Shown: positions 26,182-35,453, numbered from the stretch's first letter. The stretch is 64,000 nt of DNA from Amycolatopsis dendrobii (GCF_014145675.1 NZ_JACGZW010000019.1:62001-126000); one strand, 5' to 3'. Notes: generated by a model not told the origin, from the sequence alone. Numbers and translations: made by a program.

Positions 26182-27444
26182 TCAGCGCGGGTCGGCGAAC
26201 CCGAACTGGTGGACCTTCAGATGCCCCGACCGGAACCCGGCCTCGGAGTAGGCGAGATAGAACTCCCACATCCGCCGGAACACCTCGTCGAACCCGAAGC
26301 CGCGGATGTCGTCCCAGCGCTGCTGGAAGCGGCCCCGCCACAGCTTGAGCGTGCGGGCGTAGTCCTGGCCGAACTCGCGCATCCCGGCCAGCTTCAGCCG
26401 GGTGTTCTCGCGCATCCCGTCCTCGATCGCCTGCACCGACGGGATGATGCCGCCGGGGAAGACGTACTTGTGGATCCACGTGTAGGACTTGGCCGAGGCC
26501 AGCATCCGGTCGTGGTCCATGGTGATCGCCTGGAGGCCGAACTGCCCGCCCGGGCGCAACCGCTTGCCGATCGTGGAGAAGAACGTCGGCCAGTAGGACG
26601 CCCCGACCGCCTCGATCATCTCCACGCTGACCACCGAGTCGTATTCGCCGGTGGCCTCGCGGTAGTCGCACAGCCGCACGTCGACGCGGTCGGAAAAGCC
26701 CGCTTCGGCGATCCGGGCGTCGGCGAGCACCTTCTGCTCCTGCGAGATGGTCAGCGACGTGACCTTCGCGCCGCGCGAGGCCGCGCGGATGGACAACTCG
26801 CCCCATCCGGTGCCGATTTCCAGCACCTCGCTGCCTTTGCGCACGCCGGCGTAGTCGAGCACGCTGTCGAGCTTGCGGTGCTGCGCCTGGGTGAGCGTGT
26901 CCCCGGGCCCGAACAGCGCCGACGAGTACATCATCGACTCGTCCAGGAACGCGCTGAACAGGTCGTTCGACAGGTCGTAGTGCCGGTGGATGTTCGACCG
27001 CGCGCCCTCGATCGTGTTCTCTTCCGCGGTCGGCTGCATGCGCTCCGCGAACCGGCGGAACCGCTGCAGGAAAGGCGGCACGAGCGTGGCGAGCCGCTCG
27101 GCGAACGGCGTGAGGACGCCTGCCAGGTCCTCCGCGGTCCAGTCGCCGACCAGGTACGCCTCGCCGAAGCCGATCTTCGCGTCGGCTCCGAGCCGGTGGA
27201 AGAACGCCGCAGGCCGGTGAATGCGCATCTCCGGCGCGTCCGGGCCGCCCGCGCCGAGCACCGTGCCGTCCGGGAACGAGACCCGCACGTCCAGCGTTTT
27301 CACCGCGTGCCGGAACAGCGCCTCGGCCGCGCGCGCCCGCAGCGGAGAGTGCGGCGGGGTGGCGAGGCCGGGCCATCGGGATGCGTCGGGCACCGGCTGC
27401 GAGACCGCTGAGACCACTGTCGGATCGACTCGTGACGTGGACAA
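26182..27444 (-). CDS. Cyclopropane-fatty-acyl-phospholipid synthase family methyltransferase
   Basis: A 420-residue SAM-dependent enzyme of the CFA/mycolic-acid cyclopropane synthase family, acting on unsaturated acyl chains of membrane lipids. The N-terminal lipid-binding region (IGFGEAYLVGDWTAEDL) is followed by RSNIHRHYDLSNDLFSAFLD and the SAM site VLEIGTGWGELSIRAA. The C-terminal part YWPTFFSTIGKRLRPGG and REFGQDYARTLKLWR are family hallmarks. The start is TTG 27444, with GGAGGGAG 6 nt upstream; no ATG or GTG fits. Together with the hydrolase and LCP genes it may form a cell-envelope operon. Confidence 0.92.
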   Translation of the reverse strand: MSTSRVDPTVVSAVSQPVPDASRWPGLATPPHSPLRARAAEALFRHAVKTLDVRVSFPDGTVLGAGGPDAPEMRIHRPAAFFHRLGADAKIGFGEAYLVGDWTAEDLAGVLTPFAERLATLVPPFLQRFRRFAERMQPTAEENTIEGARSNIHRHYDLSNDLFSAFLDESMMYSSALFGPGDTLTQAQHRKLDSVLDYAGVRKGSEVLEIGTGWGELSIRAASRGAKVTSLTISQEQKVLADARIAEAGFSDRVDVRLCDYREATGEYDSVVSVEMIEAVGASYWPTFFSTIGKRLRPGGQFGLQAITMDHDRMLASAKSYTWIHKYVFPGGIIPSVQAIEDGMRENTRLKLAGMREFGQDYARTLKLWRGRFQQRWDDIRGFGFDEVFRRMWEFYLAYSEAGFRSGHLKVHQFGFADPR

Positions 27445-27533
27445 GACACTCCCTCCGAACGGGCTTTCGAGCCCTTCCCCATGATATTCCCGCTTCGTCC
27501 CCGGTGCCTTCGCGACCGGGCCGCGCACTCCGG

Positions 27534-28259
27534 TTACCCCGGAATGCGCAACCGGTCGCCGGAAGGGCGGGACCAGGCCTGACGAAGAGTCTCGTCCGTC
27601 TCGCCCACTCCGATCCGGTCCAGTGTGAAAGCACACATCAGCCGGGTCCAGACCGCGGGACGGCGGAGCATCGAATGGCCCTCGCCCGCGATCTCGAACC
27701 GCGCGACCAGGTCGGTGACCTCGCGGGCGCGCGCGGCGAAGGCGTAGGACTCGGCGGGCGAGGTCATCCGGTCGCGGGTGCCGTGCGCGATCAGCACCGC
27801 GCGGCCCGCCACCGCGTCCACCGGCTCGCCCGGCGGCGTCCACGGGGCCATCGCGCACACCCCGGTCACCGCCGGATCGTCGGCGACCCGCAGCGCGACG
27901 CGGCCGCCCATCGAATGGCCGACGAGGACCACCGGCAGCCCGGGATGGTCGGCTCTGATGTGTTCCAGGGCCCAGCGCGCGTCCGGCACCGGGCTTTCCA
28001 TCCGCCCGTTCCAGCCGTACAGCCGGTTCCGCATCAGCCGGACTTCCAGCCCGTGCCGCCCGCCGGCGCGGCGCAGCGAGCGGGCCAGCGGCACCATCCG
28101 CTGGTACGCCAATCGCCACGGCTGGACGACCGCGGTGCTGCGTTCGGCCCCGCCGTGCAGCACGAGCGCCACCGCGCGGGTCTGTCCGGGGGCCCGCCAC
28201 GTCCGCACGGCCGGATCCGGCCCGCCGTTTTGCCGCTTCCCGTTCACCGGCACCCCCAT
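27534..28259 (-). CDS. Alpha/beta hydrolase
   Basis: A 241-residue alpha/beta-hydrolase. The nucleophile elbow is VVLVGHSMGGRVAL (GHSMG serine); LVLHGGAERS near the N-terminus is the oxyanion loop; AHGTRDRMTSP provides the Asp and EIAGEGHSML the His of the triad. ATG 28259 is chosen; GTG 28274 with GGAG 9 nt before the ATG is an alternative. Substrate unknown; location next to the cyclopropane synthase would fit an esterase or lipase role, which is inference. Confidence 0.88.
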   Translation of the reverse strand: MGVPVNGKRQNGGPDPAVRTWRAPGQTRAVALVLHGGAERSTAVVQPWRLAYQRMVPLARSLRRAGGRHGLEVRLMRNRLYGWNGRMESPVPDARWALEHIRADHPGLPVVLVGHSMGGRVALRVADDPAVTGVCAMAPWTPPGEPVDAVAGRAVLIAHGTRDRMTSPAESYAFAARAREVTDLVARFEIAGEGHSMLRRPAVWTRLMCAFTLDRIGVGETDETLRQAWSRPSGDRLRIPG

Positions 28260-28340
28260 TTCGATCAACTCCACGGTAATCCACCACGAAGCGTGTCCAC
28301 CCGATAGATTCGGTGCCCGGACCCGCGAGGAAGGGCAGGT

Positions 28341-29069
28341 GTGGTGAGCGCCACGGATCTCGTGAAGAGCACTTCGGACCAGCTTGCGGCGGCCGCGGAG
28401 GCCAACGCCGCGCAGGTGTCCGCCGCCGCCGATCTGCTGCTGGGGGTGATCCGAGCCGACGCGCTGGTCTTCACCGCCGGCGCCGGGCATTCGCTCGCGG
28501 CGGTCGCCGAGACGTTCTACCGCGCGGGCGGACTCGCCTGCGTGTATCCCGTGTACCACCCGGAACTGCTGCCGCTGCACGGCGCGCAGCAGAGCACGCG
28601 GACCGAGCGCCGTTCCGGGCTCGCCGAGGAGGTGCTGGCCGAGCGCGCACCGGGGCCGGAGGACGTGCTGGTCGTCTTTTCCACGTCCGGCGTGAATCCG
28701 TACCCGGTCGAATTGGCCGCTGGCGCGCGCCGCCGGGGCGCCTCGGTGATCGCCGTGACGTCGAGGGCGTGCGTGGCCGCCGCGCCGCGTCGCTCCGCCA
28801 CGACGCTGGTCGAGGAAGGCACTGTGGTGCTGGATTCGCTGGTGATTCCCGGCGATGCCAGCTATCCGGCGGCTGCGCCGCGCACTGGCCCCCTGTCCAC
28901 TGTGGTCAATGCGTTCTTGTGGAACTTGATTCTGGCCGAGGTTTACGACCGGGGCACCGCGGAAGGGCTCGACGTTCCGTTGTGGCGCAGCTCCAATGTG
29001 GAGGGTGGCGACGCGGCGAACGCGGCGCTGCTGGCCAAGTACGGGCCGCGAGTGCCTGCGTTGCGCTGA
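28341..29069 (+). CDS. SIS-domain phosphosugar-binding protein
   Basis: A 242-residue sugar isomerase (SIS) domain protein, close to the UPF0309 group. TAGAGHSLAAVAETFYRAGG and VFSTSGVNPYPVELAAGAR are the two SIS phosphate-binding loops. The short length, lacking any extra catalytic domain, suggests a single-domain isomerase or sugar-phosphate sensor. The start is GTG 28341 or GTG 28344 behind GAGGAAGGG. It is divergent from the hydrolase (81 bp) and convergent with the ABC exporter across a strong palindrome. Confidence 0.85.
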   Translation: MVSATDLVKSTSDQLAAAAEANAAQVSAAADLLLGVIRADALVFTAGAGHSLAAVAETFYRAGGLACVYPVYHPELLPLHGAQQSTRTERRSGLAEEVLAERAPGPEDVLVVFSTSGVNPYPVELAAGARRRGASVIAVTSRACVAAAPRRSATTLVEEGTVVLDSLVIPGDASYPAAAPRTGPLSTVVNAFLWNLILAEVYDRGTAEGLDVPLWRSSNVEGGDAANAALLAKYGPRVPALR

Positions 29070-29073
29070 GGAC

Positions 29074-29119
29074 GTCGTGAGTGTTGATCACGGTTCTAAC
29101 CGTGATCAACACTCACGAC
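29074..29119. repeat. Palindromic repeat family B, perfect copy (22-bp stem, 2-nt loop)
   Basis: The left arm begins GTCGTGAGTG and continues TTGATCACGGTT (29074-29095); the right arm 29098-29119 is its exact complement. It lies between convergent stops at 29069 and 29124, a typical bidirectional-terminator place. Three further copies occur at 47505, 61915 and 63006. Confidence 0.9.
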
Positions 29120-29123
29120 CCCC

Positions 29124-30989
29124 CTACGCCGCAGCAGGCTCCTCCGCGAACTGCGTGTGGTACAGCTCCGCGTACCGGCCTTCCTTCGCCAGCAGTTCGT
29201 CGTGCGTCCCGCGCTCCACGATGTCCCCGTTTTCCACCACCAGGATCAGATCCGCCGCCCGCACGGTCGACAGCCGGTGCGCGATCACCAGCGACGTCCG
29301 GCCTTCCAGCGCGCCGGTGAGCGCTTCTCCCACGGCGACCTCGGATTCCGAGTCCAGGTGCGCGGTCGCCTCGTCCAGCACTACGACCTTCGGCTGCGCC
29401 AGCAACAATCGCGCGATGGTGAGCCGCTGCCGTTCGCCGCCGGAAAGCCGGTAGCCGCGTTCGCCGACGGTCGTGTCGAGTCCGTCCGGCAGCGAATGCA
29501 CCAGGTCGCCCAGCCGTGCCTTGTCCAGCGCGGCCCAGATCTCGTCGTCCGTGACGTCCGGGCGCGCGTAGCTCAGGTTGGCGCGGATCGTGTCGTGGAA
29601 CAGGTGCCCGTCCTGGGTCACCACGCCGACGGTTTCGCGCAGCGAAGCGAAACTGAGGTCCTTGACGTCCACATCGGACAGCCGCACCGAGCCGGCGTCC
29701 ACGTCGTACAGCCGCGGCAGCAGCGAAGCGATCGTCGACTTGCCCGCACCGGACGAACCGACCAGCGCGACCATCTGCCCGGCTTCGGCGCGGAAGCTGA
29801 TGCCGTGCAGCACTTCCTCGCCGCCCCGGCTGTCCAAAGTGGCCACGTCCTCCAGCGAGGCGAGCGAGAACTTGTCCGCAGCCGGGTACCCGAACTTCAC
29901 GTCGGCGAACTCGACCGAAACCCCGCCCTCGGGCAGTTTCTTCGGCTCGGCCGGCTCCTTGATCATCGGTTCCAGGTCCAGCACCTCGAAGACCCGCTCG
30001 AACGACACCAGCGCGGTCATCACGTCCACGCGCACGTTCGCGAGCGCGGTCAGCGGCGTGTACAGCCGGGTCAGCAGCAGCGCCAGCGCCACCACGGTGC
30101 CCGGTTCGAGCTTGCCGGTGAGCGCCAGGTAGCCGCCGAGGCCGTAGACGAGCGCCTGCGCGAGCGCGGACACGAGGGTCAGGCTGGTCATGAACCAGCG
30201 CGTCAGCATCGCGGTGCGGACGCCGATGTCGCGCACCCGACCGGCGCGGAGGCCGAAGTCGGCGACCTCCTGGCGCGGCCGCCCGAAGAGCTTCACCAGC
30301 GTGGCGCCCGGCGCGGAGAACCGCTCGGTCATCTGCGTGGTCATCCCGGCGTTGAGCTGCGCGGCCTCGCGCTGCAATCCGGCCATGCGGCGGCCGAGCC
30401 TGCGGGCGGGCAGCACGAAAATCGGCAACAGGACCAGCGCGACGAGCGTGACCTGCCACGAGAGCGACACCATCACCACGAGCGACAGCGCCAGCTGGAT
30501 CACATTGGTGACCAAACCGGACAAAGTCGCGGTGAAGGTGCGCTGCGCGCCGATCACGTCGTTGTTGAGCCTGCTGACCAGCGCACCGGTGCGGGTGCGC
30601 GTGAAGAACGCGATCGGCAGCTTCTGCACGTGCTCGAACACCGCCACGCGCAGGTCGAGGATGATCCCCTCGCCGATCCGCGCGGACTGCCAGCGTTCGG
30701 CGAGGCCGAGCCCGGCGTCGAGGATCGCGAGCACCGCGATCACCACCGACAGCCAGATCACCACGTTCAGCTCGTGCCCGCCGACGATCGCGTCGACGAC
30801 CTTGCCCGCGAGCACCGGCGTCGTCACCGCCAGCACCGCCGAGATCACGGTGAGCACCAGGAAGGCCAGCAGCCGCACCCAGTGCGGGCGGGCGAACCGC
30901 GCGACCCGGCGAACCGTGCCCCGGGTCAGTGCTTTCGGCGCGTCGCCAGCTCGCATCGCGGAACTGAGCAGCGCCCAGGTGTTGTCCAT
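29124..30989 (-). CDS. ABC exporter, fused permease and ATPase
   Basis: A 621-residue half-transporter of the MsbA/LmrA type. The N-terminal transmembrane domain (about 35-320) has six hydrophobic segments, starting HWVRLLAFLVLTVISAVLAV. The ATPase domain (about 370-610) has Walker A GSSGAGKST, signature LSGGERQRLTIARLLL and Walker B VVVLDEATAHLD with the catalytic Glu, plus the H-loop IAHRLST. As it is a half-size exporter it should act as a dimer. ATG 30989; a -10-like TAAACT (31025-31020) lies 30 bp upstream. Cargo unknown. Confidence 0.93.
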   Translation of the reverse strand: MDNTWALLSSAMRAGDAPKALTRGTVRRVARFARPHWVRLLAFLVLTVISAVLAVTTPVLAGKVVDAIVGGHELNVVIWLSVVIAVLAILDAGLGLAERWQSARIGEGIILDLRVAVFEHVQKLPIAFFTRTRTGALVSRLNNDVIGAQRTFTATLSGLVTNVIQLALSLVVMVSLSWQVTLVALVLLPIFVLPARRLGRRMAGLQREAAQLNAGMTTQMTERFSAPGATLVKLFGRPRQEVADFGLRAGRVRDIGVRTAMLTRWFMTSLTLVSALAQALVYGLGGYLALTGKLEPGTVVALALLLTRLYTPLTALANVRVDVMTALVSFERVFEVLDLEPMIKEPAEPKKLPEGGVSVEFADVKFGYPAADKFSLASLEDVATLDSRGGEEVLHGISFRAEAGQMVALVGSSGAGKSTIASLLPRLYDVDAGSVRLSDVDVKDLSFASLRETVGVVTQDGHLFHDTIRANLSYARPDVTDDEIWAALDKARLGDLVHSLPDGLDTTVGERGYRLSGGERQRLTIARLLLAQPKVVVLDEATAHLDSESEVAVGEALTGALEGRTSLVIAHRLSTVRAADLILVVENGDIVERGTHDELLAKEGRYAELYHTQFAEEPAAA

Positions 30990-31016
30990 CGGAGTGTCCC
31001 CCAGCTGGTGAAAACC

Positions 31017-31040
31017 TCTAGTTTAGTTGAACTTTTTTCC
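31017..31040 (-). promoter_or_regulatory. AT-rich promoter/operator candidate of the ABC exporter
   Basis: CTCTAGTTTAGTTGAACTTT is the only AT-rich tract in the divergent spacer. On the minus strand it includes TAAACT (TANNNT) 30 bp before ATG 30989. AGTT...AACT arms give a dyad of the kind bound by MarR-family regulators; no regulator gene is adjacent. Confidence 0.3.
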
Positions 31041-31234
31041 GGAGATGCCCTGCACAACACCGGGACGCCCGGCATTCTTCCCGACGTCCGCGCCAGGCTC
31101 CCCGACGGACCCGGATTTCCTGGAGCAGCCCATCACGGACCTTGGGCCCGCACGGGCCACGGGCGGTGGGATCCGGCGCGGCCCGGCTCGGTAGCCTGGC
31201 GTTTCGGGGTCGGCGAGCCGGGGAGGAAACGCGG

Positions 31235-32557
31235 GTGCAACTGCTGATGGCCCCTGCGCGCGCCGAGGAAGCCCATCCCGTGCGCGTCGCCGGCTGGGAT
31301 CTCGTCTTTTATCTCGGCTGCTTCGCCTTCGCGCTCGGCACCGCGCTCGCTTCGGAGTTCTACGGCTACCGGATCTGGGGCGATTTCGCCGTCGCCGGAT
31401 ACGGATTGGCCGCCGCGCACAGTGCCTGGCTGACGATTTCCGCGCGCCGCGGAATGCAAACTAACGGCAAATTCGGGTCGCGCTGGATCGGTATCGGCGC
31501 GGTGATCGTGCTCGCGATGTGCGCGCCGCTGCTGATGCTCGTGATCCGGCGGCTGACCGGAACGGACTGGCTGATCACTCCGTTCTCCTGGGCCGCGCAG
31601 CCCGAGGTGTGGGTGATCGAACGCAGTGCGGATCTGTTGCTGCGGCACGGAACCCCGTACATCGACATCACCGCGCTCCACCGCGCACCGGAAGTGAACG
31701 ATTACACGCCGTACGGCCCGGTGATGACCGTTTTCGGGCTGCCGCGCGCGTTGTTCGGCGGCACTCCAGTCCTCAATGCACTGACCGACGCGCGCTGGAT
31801 GTTCGCGCTGGCCGCGGTGATCTGCGCGTACGCGTCCTGGCGGCTGCTGAACCGGCCCCGGATCCCGGTTTTCGCCGCACAGCTCGCGATCGCGTGTCCA
31901 CTGACCGCGCTGACCTGGGCGGTGGCCGGTCCGGACCTCGCGATCGTCGGCCTGCTCGTGCTGACCTTCGCGCTCGCCGCATCGGGGCGTCCCGGATGGA
32001 CCGGGTTCGTGCTGGCGCTGGTGATCAGCGCGAAACTCATCGTCGCGCCTGCCGCCGCGGTGCTCGCGGTATTCGTTTACCGGCGTGCGCGCGGCGAAAA
32101 TCCTTGGGCGGCAACGGGTCGCTTCGCGGGCGCGCTGGCCGCGACGACGATCGCGCTGCATCTGCCGGTGTATCTGGCGAACCCGGCGGCGTTCACCGAG
32201 CACGTGATCCGCTTCCCGCTCGGCATGGGCGCGGTCCGCTCCCCCGCGGCGAGCCCGCTGCCCGGGCATCTGATCGCACAGACCGGACCGGCCGGCACCG
32301 TGATTTCCCTGGTGCTGGTGGGTGTTGCGGCAGTGGCGATGCTGATCTGGCTGGCGCGCCGGCCCCCCGCGACGGGATCCGCTGCACTGACGCGAACCGC
32401 CGTCGGACTCGGCGCGTTGATCCTGCTTACTCCGGCCACCCGGTACGGCTACCTCGTGTACCCGCTGGTACTCCTCGGCGCCGCGCTGACCTTCCGGACG
32501 ACCGCTTCGACCGTGCGCCCCCCGCGCAGCGGCCGCGCTGACGCTACTTCTTCTTGA
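31235..32557 (+). CDS. Integral membrane glycosyltransferase, GT87 (DUF2029)-like
   Basis: A 440-residue polytopic protein with about 10-12 hydrophobic segments, consistent with a polyprenol-phosphate-mannose dependent transferase of the GT-C type (DUF2029/GT87). RHGTPYIDITALHRAPEVND and YTPYGPVMTVFGLPRAL match the external loop typical of the family; a first-loop acidic residue is present in GYRIWGDFAVAG. GTG 31235 follows GGGAGG by 8 nt; ATG 31247 is an alternative. Its 3' end overlaps the convergent HTH gene by 14 bp. Product unknown, probably lipid-linked glycans. Confidence 0.8.
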   Translation: MQLLMAPARAEEAHPVRVAGWDLVFYLGCFAFALGTALASEFYGYRIWGDFAVAGYGLAAAHSAWLTISARRGMQTNGKFGSRWIGIGAVIVLAMCAPLLMLVIRRLTGTDWLITPFSWAAQPEVWVIERSADLLLRHGTPYIDITALHRAPEVNDYTPYGPVMTVFGLPRALFGGTPVLNALTDARWMFALAAVICAYASWRLLNRPRIPVFAAQLAIACPLTALTWAVAGPDLAIVGLLVLTFALAASGRPGWTGFVLALVISAKLIVAPAAAVLAVFVYRRARGENPWAATGRFAGALAATTIALHLPVYLANPAAFTEHVIRFPLGMGAVRSPAASPLPGHLIAQTGPAGTVISLVLVGVAAVAMLIWLARRPPATGSAALTRTAVGLGALILLTPATRYGYLVYPLVLLGAALTFRTTASTVRPPRSGRADATSS

Positions 32558-32753
32558 CTCGCGTGGCCCCGCCGCGCCCCCGCAGCTGGACCCCGGACTC
32601 CGACAGCACCCGGTGGACGAACCCGTAGGACCGTCCGGTGGATTCGGCCAGCGCCCGGATGCTCGAGCCCTTCTCGTATTTCTTCTTCAGGTCAGCGGCC
32701 AGCTTGTCGCGCGTGTTGCCGGTGATCCGCGCGCCTTTCTTGAGATCAGCCAC
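32544..32753 (-). CDS. Small helix-turn-helix protein conserved in actinobacteria
   Basis: A 69-residue basic protein. KKYEKGSSIRALAESTGRSY forms the first helix and turn, and GFVHRVLSESG the recognition helix; the tail RGRGGATRVKKK is basic. From memory, nearly identical small proteins occur across Streptomyces and relatives, without a named function, so a nucleoid-associated or global regulator role is plausible. GTG 32753 follows GGAAGG by about 8 nt. The gene ends inside the 3' end of the convergent glycosyltransferase. Confidence 0.88.
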   Translation of the reverse strand: MADLKKGARITGNTRDKLAADLKKKYEKGSSIRALAESTGRSYGFVHRVLSESGVQLRGRGGATRVKKK

Positions 32754-32932
32754 GTCGATCGCCTTCCCGCCGAGTGGTTGTTCCGGGCCATTCGCGGCCC
32801 CTGCCGGGGCAATGATCGAACACTACGCGCCGGATTGCCAGACGACAGCGCTAAAACGATCGAAACCGCGATCACATTGGGCCATTCCAGTGCTTTGCCC
32901 GACACGGTAAGCACCCGAACGGACGCACTCGG

Positions 32933-34561
32933 TCAGGCAAGCTGGACAAGTTCAAGATAATCCGCGGACCAGTGGTCCTCGGTTCCGTCCGGAAGCAGGA
33001 TCACGCGCTCGGGTTCGAGCGCCTCGACCGCGCCCGGGTCGTGCGTCACCAGCACGACCGCGCCGGCGAAGCTGCGCAGCGCGTCGAGAACCTGGGCGCG
33101 GCTGGCCGGGTCCAGGTTGTTCGTCGGTTCGTCCAGCAGCAGCACATTGGCTTGGCTGGACACGAGTCCAGCGAGTGCGAGCCGGGTCTTCTCGCCGCCG
33201 GACAGGGTTCCGGCGGGCTGGTCGAGCTGTTCGCCGGTGAACAGGAACGAGCCGAGCAGGTTCCGCAGCTCCTGCGCGCCGGTGTCCGGCGCGAGATGGC
33301 GGATGTTTTCCCACACCGACGCTTCGTGGTCGAGAGTTTCGTGTTCCTGTGCGTAATAGCCCAAACGCAATCCGTGACCCGGTTCGACGGATCCGGTGTC
33401 CGGCGTTTCCATTCCGCCGAGCAGCCGGAGCAATGTCGTCTTTCCGGCGCCGTTCAATCCGAGCACCACGACCTTCGAGCCGCGGTCGATCGCCAGATCG
33501 ACGCCGGTGAAGATCTCGAGCGAACCGTACGACTTGGACAATCCGTCCGCGGTCAGCGGCGTGCGCCCGCACGAGGCGGGCTCCGGGAACTTGATCCGGG
33601 CGACCTTGTCCGCCTGGCGCGTCTCGTCGAGCGAGGAGAGCATCTGCTCCGCGCGCCGGGCCATGTTCTTGGCCGCGACGGCCTTGGTCGCCTTCGCGCC
33701 GAGTTTGGCGGCCTGCGCCTGCAGCGCGGACGCCTTCTTCTCGGCGTTCGCGCGCTCGCGGCGGCGGCGCTTCTCGTCGGTGGCGCGCGCGTCGAGATAG
33801 CGCTGCCAGCTCATGTTGTAGATGTCGATCTCGCCGCGCGTGGCGTCGAGGAACCACACCTTGTTCACGACGTCGCCGAGCAGTTCGACGTCGTGGCTGA
33901 TCACCACGAGCCCGCCGTCGTGCTGCTTGAGGAAGCCGCGCAGCCAGTTGATCGAGTCGGCGTCGAGGTGGTTGGTCGGCTCGTCCAGCAGCAGGATCGT
34001 CTCGGACTTGCCGCCCGCTCCCGCCTCGGCGGCGGCGAACAGGATGCGCGCCAGCTCGACGCGGCGGCGCTGACCGCCGGACAGCGTGCTGAGCGTCTGG
34101 GACAGGATGCGGTCGGCGAGCCCGAGGTTCGAGCAGATCCGCGCCGCCTCGCTCTCCGCGGCGTACCCGCCGAGCGAGGAGAACCGCTCTTCGAGCCGCG
34201 CGTAACGGTTGATCGCCTTGTCCCGCTGCTTGTCGTCGACCAGCTCGGACATCGAGGTCTGCGCCTTTTCCATGTCGCGCAGCAGGGTGTCGAGACCGCG
34301 CGCGGACAGCACGCGGTCCTTCGCGGTGACCGACAGGTCGCCCTCGCGCGGGTCCTGCGGCAGATAGCCGAGTTCGCCGCTGCGCCGGACGTCGCCCGCG
34401 TGCGGTTCGCCCTCGCCCGCGAGGACTTTCAGCGAGGTGGTCTTGCCCGCGCCGTTGCGGCCGACGAGGCCGATGCGGTCGCCGGACTGGATGCGGAGGG
34501 TGGCGCCGTTGAGCAGGATGCGCGAACCGGCGCGCAGCTCAAGGCCAGTGGCCGTGATCAA
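32933..34561 (-). CDS. ABC-F family ATPase (two ABC domains)
   Basis: A 542-residue soluble protein with tandem ATPase domains and no membrane segment, hence ABC-F type, which acts on ribosomes rather than in transport. Domain 1: GRNGAGKTT, LSGGQRRRVELAR, LLLDEPTNHLD. A charged linker (about 240-310, KRRRRERANAEKK) reaches towards the ribosomal P-site in this family. Domain 2: GLNGAGKTT, LSGGEKTRLALAG, LLLDEPTNNLD. TTG 34561 follows GGGAG by 6 nt. It lies 167 bp downstream of the ribosome-associated acVLRF1 gene, on the same strand. Confidence 0.94.
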   Translation of the reverse strand: MITATGLELRAGSRILLNGATLRIQSGDRIGLVGRNGAGKTTSLKVLAGEGEPHAGDVRRSGELGYLPQDPREGDLSVTAKDRVLSARGLDTLLRDMEKAQTSMSELVDDKQRDKAINRYARLEERFSSLGGYAAESEAARICSNLGLADRILSQTLSTLSGGQRRRVELARILFAAAEAGAGGKSETILLLDEPTNHLDADSINWLRGFLKQHDGGLVVISHDVELLGDVVNKVWFLDATRGEIDIYNMSWQRYLDARATDEKRRRRERANAEKKASALQAQAAKLGAKATKAVAAKNMARRAEQMLSSLDETRQADKVARIKFPEPASCGRTPLTADGLSKSYGSLEIFTGVDLAIDRGSKVVVLGLNGAGKTTLLRLLGGMETPDTGSVEPGHGLRLGYYAQEHETLDHEASVWENIRHLAPDTGAQELRNLLGSFLFTGEQLDQPAGTLSGGEKTRLALAGLVSSQANVLLLDEPTNNLDPASRAQVLDALRSFAGAVVLVTHDPGAVEALEPERVILLPDGTEDHWSADYLELVQLA

Positions 34562-34728
34562 GAGAACTCCCGGATACGGGGGCGGTCAGGTGGACGTGCT
34601 GGAGCGCCCCGGCACCGCGTGCGATGCGGGGCGGGCGGCTACTCTCTCTGGATCCGCACCAATGCCCTGTTGACCACGAACCCAGTGTACGGGTCGGCGT
34701 CGAACGGTTTTCGCGGCCGTGTCCGGAT

Positions 34729-35406
34729 TCACTCGCGCCCCGCTGTTCGATCCCTCACCACCAGCTCCACGACACGCGCTCGCTGTGCCGCGTCGGCCAG
34801 CACCTCGTGGCGGGGTTCGGGGAGGTCCAGCACTCGCGGCTCGGCCCGGTCGAACAGCTCGGCGAGCCGCCGGTCGGAGCGCAGTTCGTCCAGCGCACGA
34901 CGGTCTCCGCCGAGCACTACAGCGTCCACTTCGGACAGCCGGGGCAGCAGAACCTCGTACGCGTCTTGGGCGGCTGACTGGAGCGCGGCTCGGGTTTGGC
35001 CTTCGCGGCGGCGCGCGAAGCGTTGCTGCGACCAGCCGCCCGCCGCGGTCCGGCCCTGCACGTGATGGCGGTCGGTTCGGGAGAGGACCACGCGGCCGTC
35101 GTAGGCGAGGCCGAGCGAGTGCCCGCCCTTTCGGACCAGCAGCAGTGCGATCAGCCGCGGCGTTCGCACGTGGTGGAGCAATGGCCCGACGGCCAGTCCG
35201 GGGTACTCGCCTTGCTCCTTCAACGGTCCAAATGGGACAGTCGCGGTGGCTGTGGTGCCGTTCCCGGCGGTGACACGCACTTGCGTCGCGGAGAGAACCG
35301 TGGCGCGCACGCCGCCGTTGCGTTCGGCGAAGCGGGCGAACCAGCCGTCGAGCCGTTCGGGCGGGACTTCCACCGCCCGTCCGCCGCCTGCGACCTGCCG
35401 TGCCAT
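34729..35406 (-). CDS. acVLRF1-family peptidyl-tRNA hydrolase-like protein
   Basis: A 225-residue member of the Vms1/eRF1-like release factor group, actinobacterial VLRF1 type. The active loop GGWSQQRFARRREGQTRAAL corresponds to the GGQ/GSQ segment that attacks the ester of stalled peptidyl-tRNA; here it reads W-S-Q-Q. DAVVLGGDRRALDELR and RVLDLPEPRHEVL match the C-terminal part of the domain. ATG 35406. Known relatives take part in clearing stalled 50S-nascent chain complexes. Placement next to an ABC-F gene supports a role on ribosomes, which is an inference. Confidence 0.85.
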   Translation of the reverse strand: MARQVAGGGRAVEVPPERLDGWFARFAERNGGVRATVLSATQVRVTAGNGTTATATVPFGPLKEQGEYPGLAVGPLLHHVRTPRLIALLLVRKGGHSLGLAYDGRVVLSRTDRHHVQGRTAAGGWSQQRFARRREGQTRAALQSAAQDAYEVLLPRLSEVDAVVLGGDRRALDELRSDRRLAELFDRAEPRVLDLPEPRHEVLADAAQRARVVELVVRDRTAGRE

Positions 35407-35453
35407 GGGGAAACGGTACGGGACCGCCGCGCAGCGCGACGGTCCCGCACCGC

